A stretch of DNA of 64,000 nucleotides from Muribaculaceae bacterium. GTDB lineage: Bacteria > Bacteroidota > Bacteroidia > Bacteroidales > Muribaculaceae. The translations under genes were made by a program, and so were the position numbers. The stretch is taken from NCBI GenBank assembly GCA_014867205.1, contig WGUO01000010.1, positions 1 to 64,000 of the forward strand, in the 5' to 3' direction. Positions 63,592-64,000 of the stretch are shown here, piece after piece (position 1 is the first letter of the stretch; every line of letters begins with the position of its first letter). The notes under the pieces were generated by a model, which did not search any database, had not been told where the DNA came from, and saw only the letters and a list, made by a program, of their open reading frames with translations.

Positions 63592-63883
63592 CGGGAGTTA
63601 TCGGTTTGACATCGGGGTTGTTGATTTCCAGTGGCTGAATATGCTCTACCTCCACAAGTCGGCCTGAGTGCCCCAGCCCGATTTTATAGCAGGCATGACC
63701 GAACACGAAGAAGGCGATCAGGACGAAGGCGCAGAGCATGATACTTACGACCAAGAGCCGTTGTTTTTGAGGAATACCGTCGCAAAGACTCCTCAGCTTT
63801 GTCGAGAGTTTCCCTTTCGGGGCGTGCCACACCTTATTATATACGGTGTCTCTCGCGGCACGGAGATTTGAAAATACATTCAT
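63554..63883 (-). CDS. traL: conjugative transposon protein TraL (DUF3989)
   Basis: A 109-residue protein with a basic N-terminus (RAARDTVYNKVWHAPKGKLS), one membrane helix (LLVVSIMLCAFVLIAFFVFG) and a short acidic C-terminus (INNPDVKPITPVAYDDAGME). Matches the TraL/DUF3989 family and its fixed place between traK and traM. ATG overlaps the traK stop (ATGA). Confidence 0.88.
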   Translation of the reverse strand: MNVFSNLRAARDTVYNKVWHAPKGKLSTKLRSLCDGIPQKQRLLVVSIMLCAFVLIAFFVFGHACYKIGLGHSGRLVEVEHIQPLEINNPDVKPITPVAYDDAGMEIED

Positions 63884-64000
63884 CGTTTGGTAGTGATTAT
63901 ATCCTTGTTTTCAAGGATGTTGAAACCTTCAATAATAAACCCGTTGGGATTGTCGTCGGAGCGCGACACATTTGACAGACGGCATACCGTTATCAATGTG
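63880..64000 (-). CDS. traK: TraK (VirB8-like), C-terminal fragment at window edge
   Basis: The last 39 codons of a gene that enters from the right edge: TLITVCRLSNVSRSDDNPNG, then FIIEGFNILENKDIITTKR and TGA overlapping the traL start. Sequence and order fit TraK, the VirB8-like inner-membrane component. The rest is outside the window. Confidence 0.85.
   Translation of the reverse strand, partial: TLITVCRLSNVSRSDDNPNGFIIEGFNILENKDIITTKR

Overview
The window looks like a chromosome of a Bacteroidales bacterium, most likely close to Muribaculaceae or Bacteroidaceae (the family is inference). Support comes from PorX and PorW/SprE type IX secretion proteins, Bacteroidetes promoters (TTG, 19-20 nt gap, TAnnTTTG) before many genes, little sign of Shine-Dalgarno sequences, many SPII lipoproteins and porins, and a CTnDOT/CTn341-type tra operon.

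Layout. 1-450: a highly folded non-coding element. 0.45-7.0 kb: Sel1 protein, porX, porW/sprE and a lipoprotein glutaminyl-cyclase-like M28 enzyme, a set that fits type IX secretion and export. 7.0-15.5 kb: housekeeping core (tyrS, a GT2 transferase, tRNA-Arg, DUF177-rpmF-fabH, era, der, recA). 15.5-25.3 kb: a leftward operon from one strong promoter, with two porins, imelysin, a di-heme oxidoreductase, a c-type cytochrome lipoprotein, a chorismatase/RidA-like protein, fused CcsBA and a DAHP synthase. 25.6-27.4 kb: a lipoprotein and outer-membrane protein pair.

27.8-36.4 kb is a visibly AT-rich island: a DUF3791/DUF3990 toxin-like module with a nonsense codon, a three-gene cassette of unknown function (HNH-like membrane protein, coiled-coil tail-anchored protein, CbxX-type AAA+ ATPase), repeats, a DUF234 ATPase, and two decayed genes. 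36.4-38.2 kb is a BspA-like LRR protein with a type IX-like tail.

38.6-47.7 kb is a rightward cluster: an outer-membrane porin, three MFS transporters and two tandem intracellular paralogues resembling the eukaryotic lysosomal phospholipase-B-like (PLBD/LAMA) Ntn-hydrolases. It looks like an uptake and hydrolysis system for an amide or lipid-like substrate that I cannot name. 47.9-50.8 kb carries hicB, a frameshifted hicA and an AlbA/ATPase regulator.

50.8-64.0 kb is part of a conjugative transposon: PcfK/PcfJ-type genes on the plus strand, tra genes K(partial)-L-M-N-O-P-Q plus lysozyme on the minus strand, and between them a defence cargo. The cargo is a TIR (ThsB-like)/caspase/TIR operon resembling type IV Thoeris, and a lone AAA ATPase.
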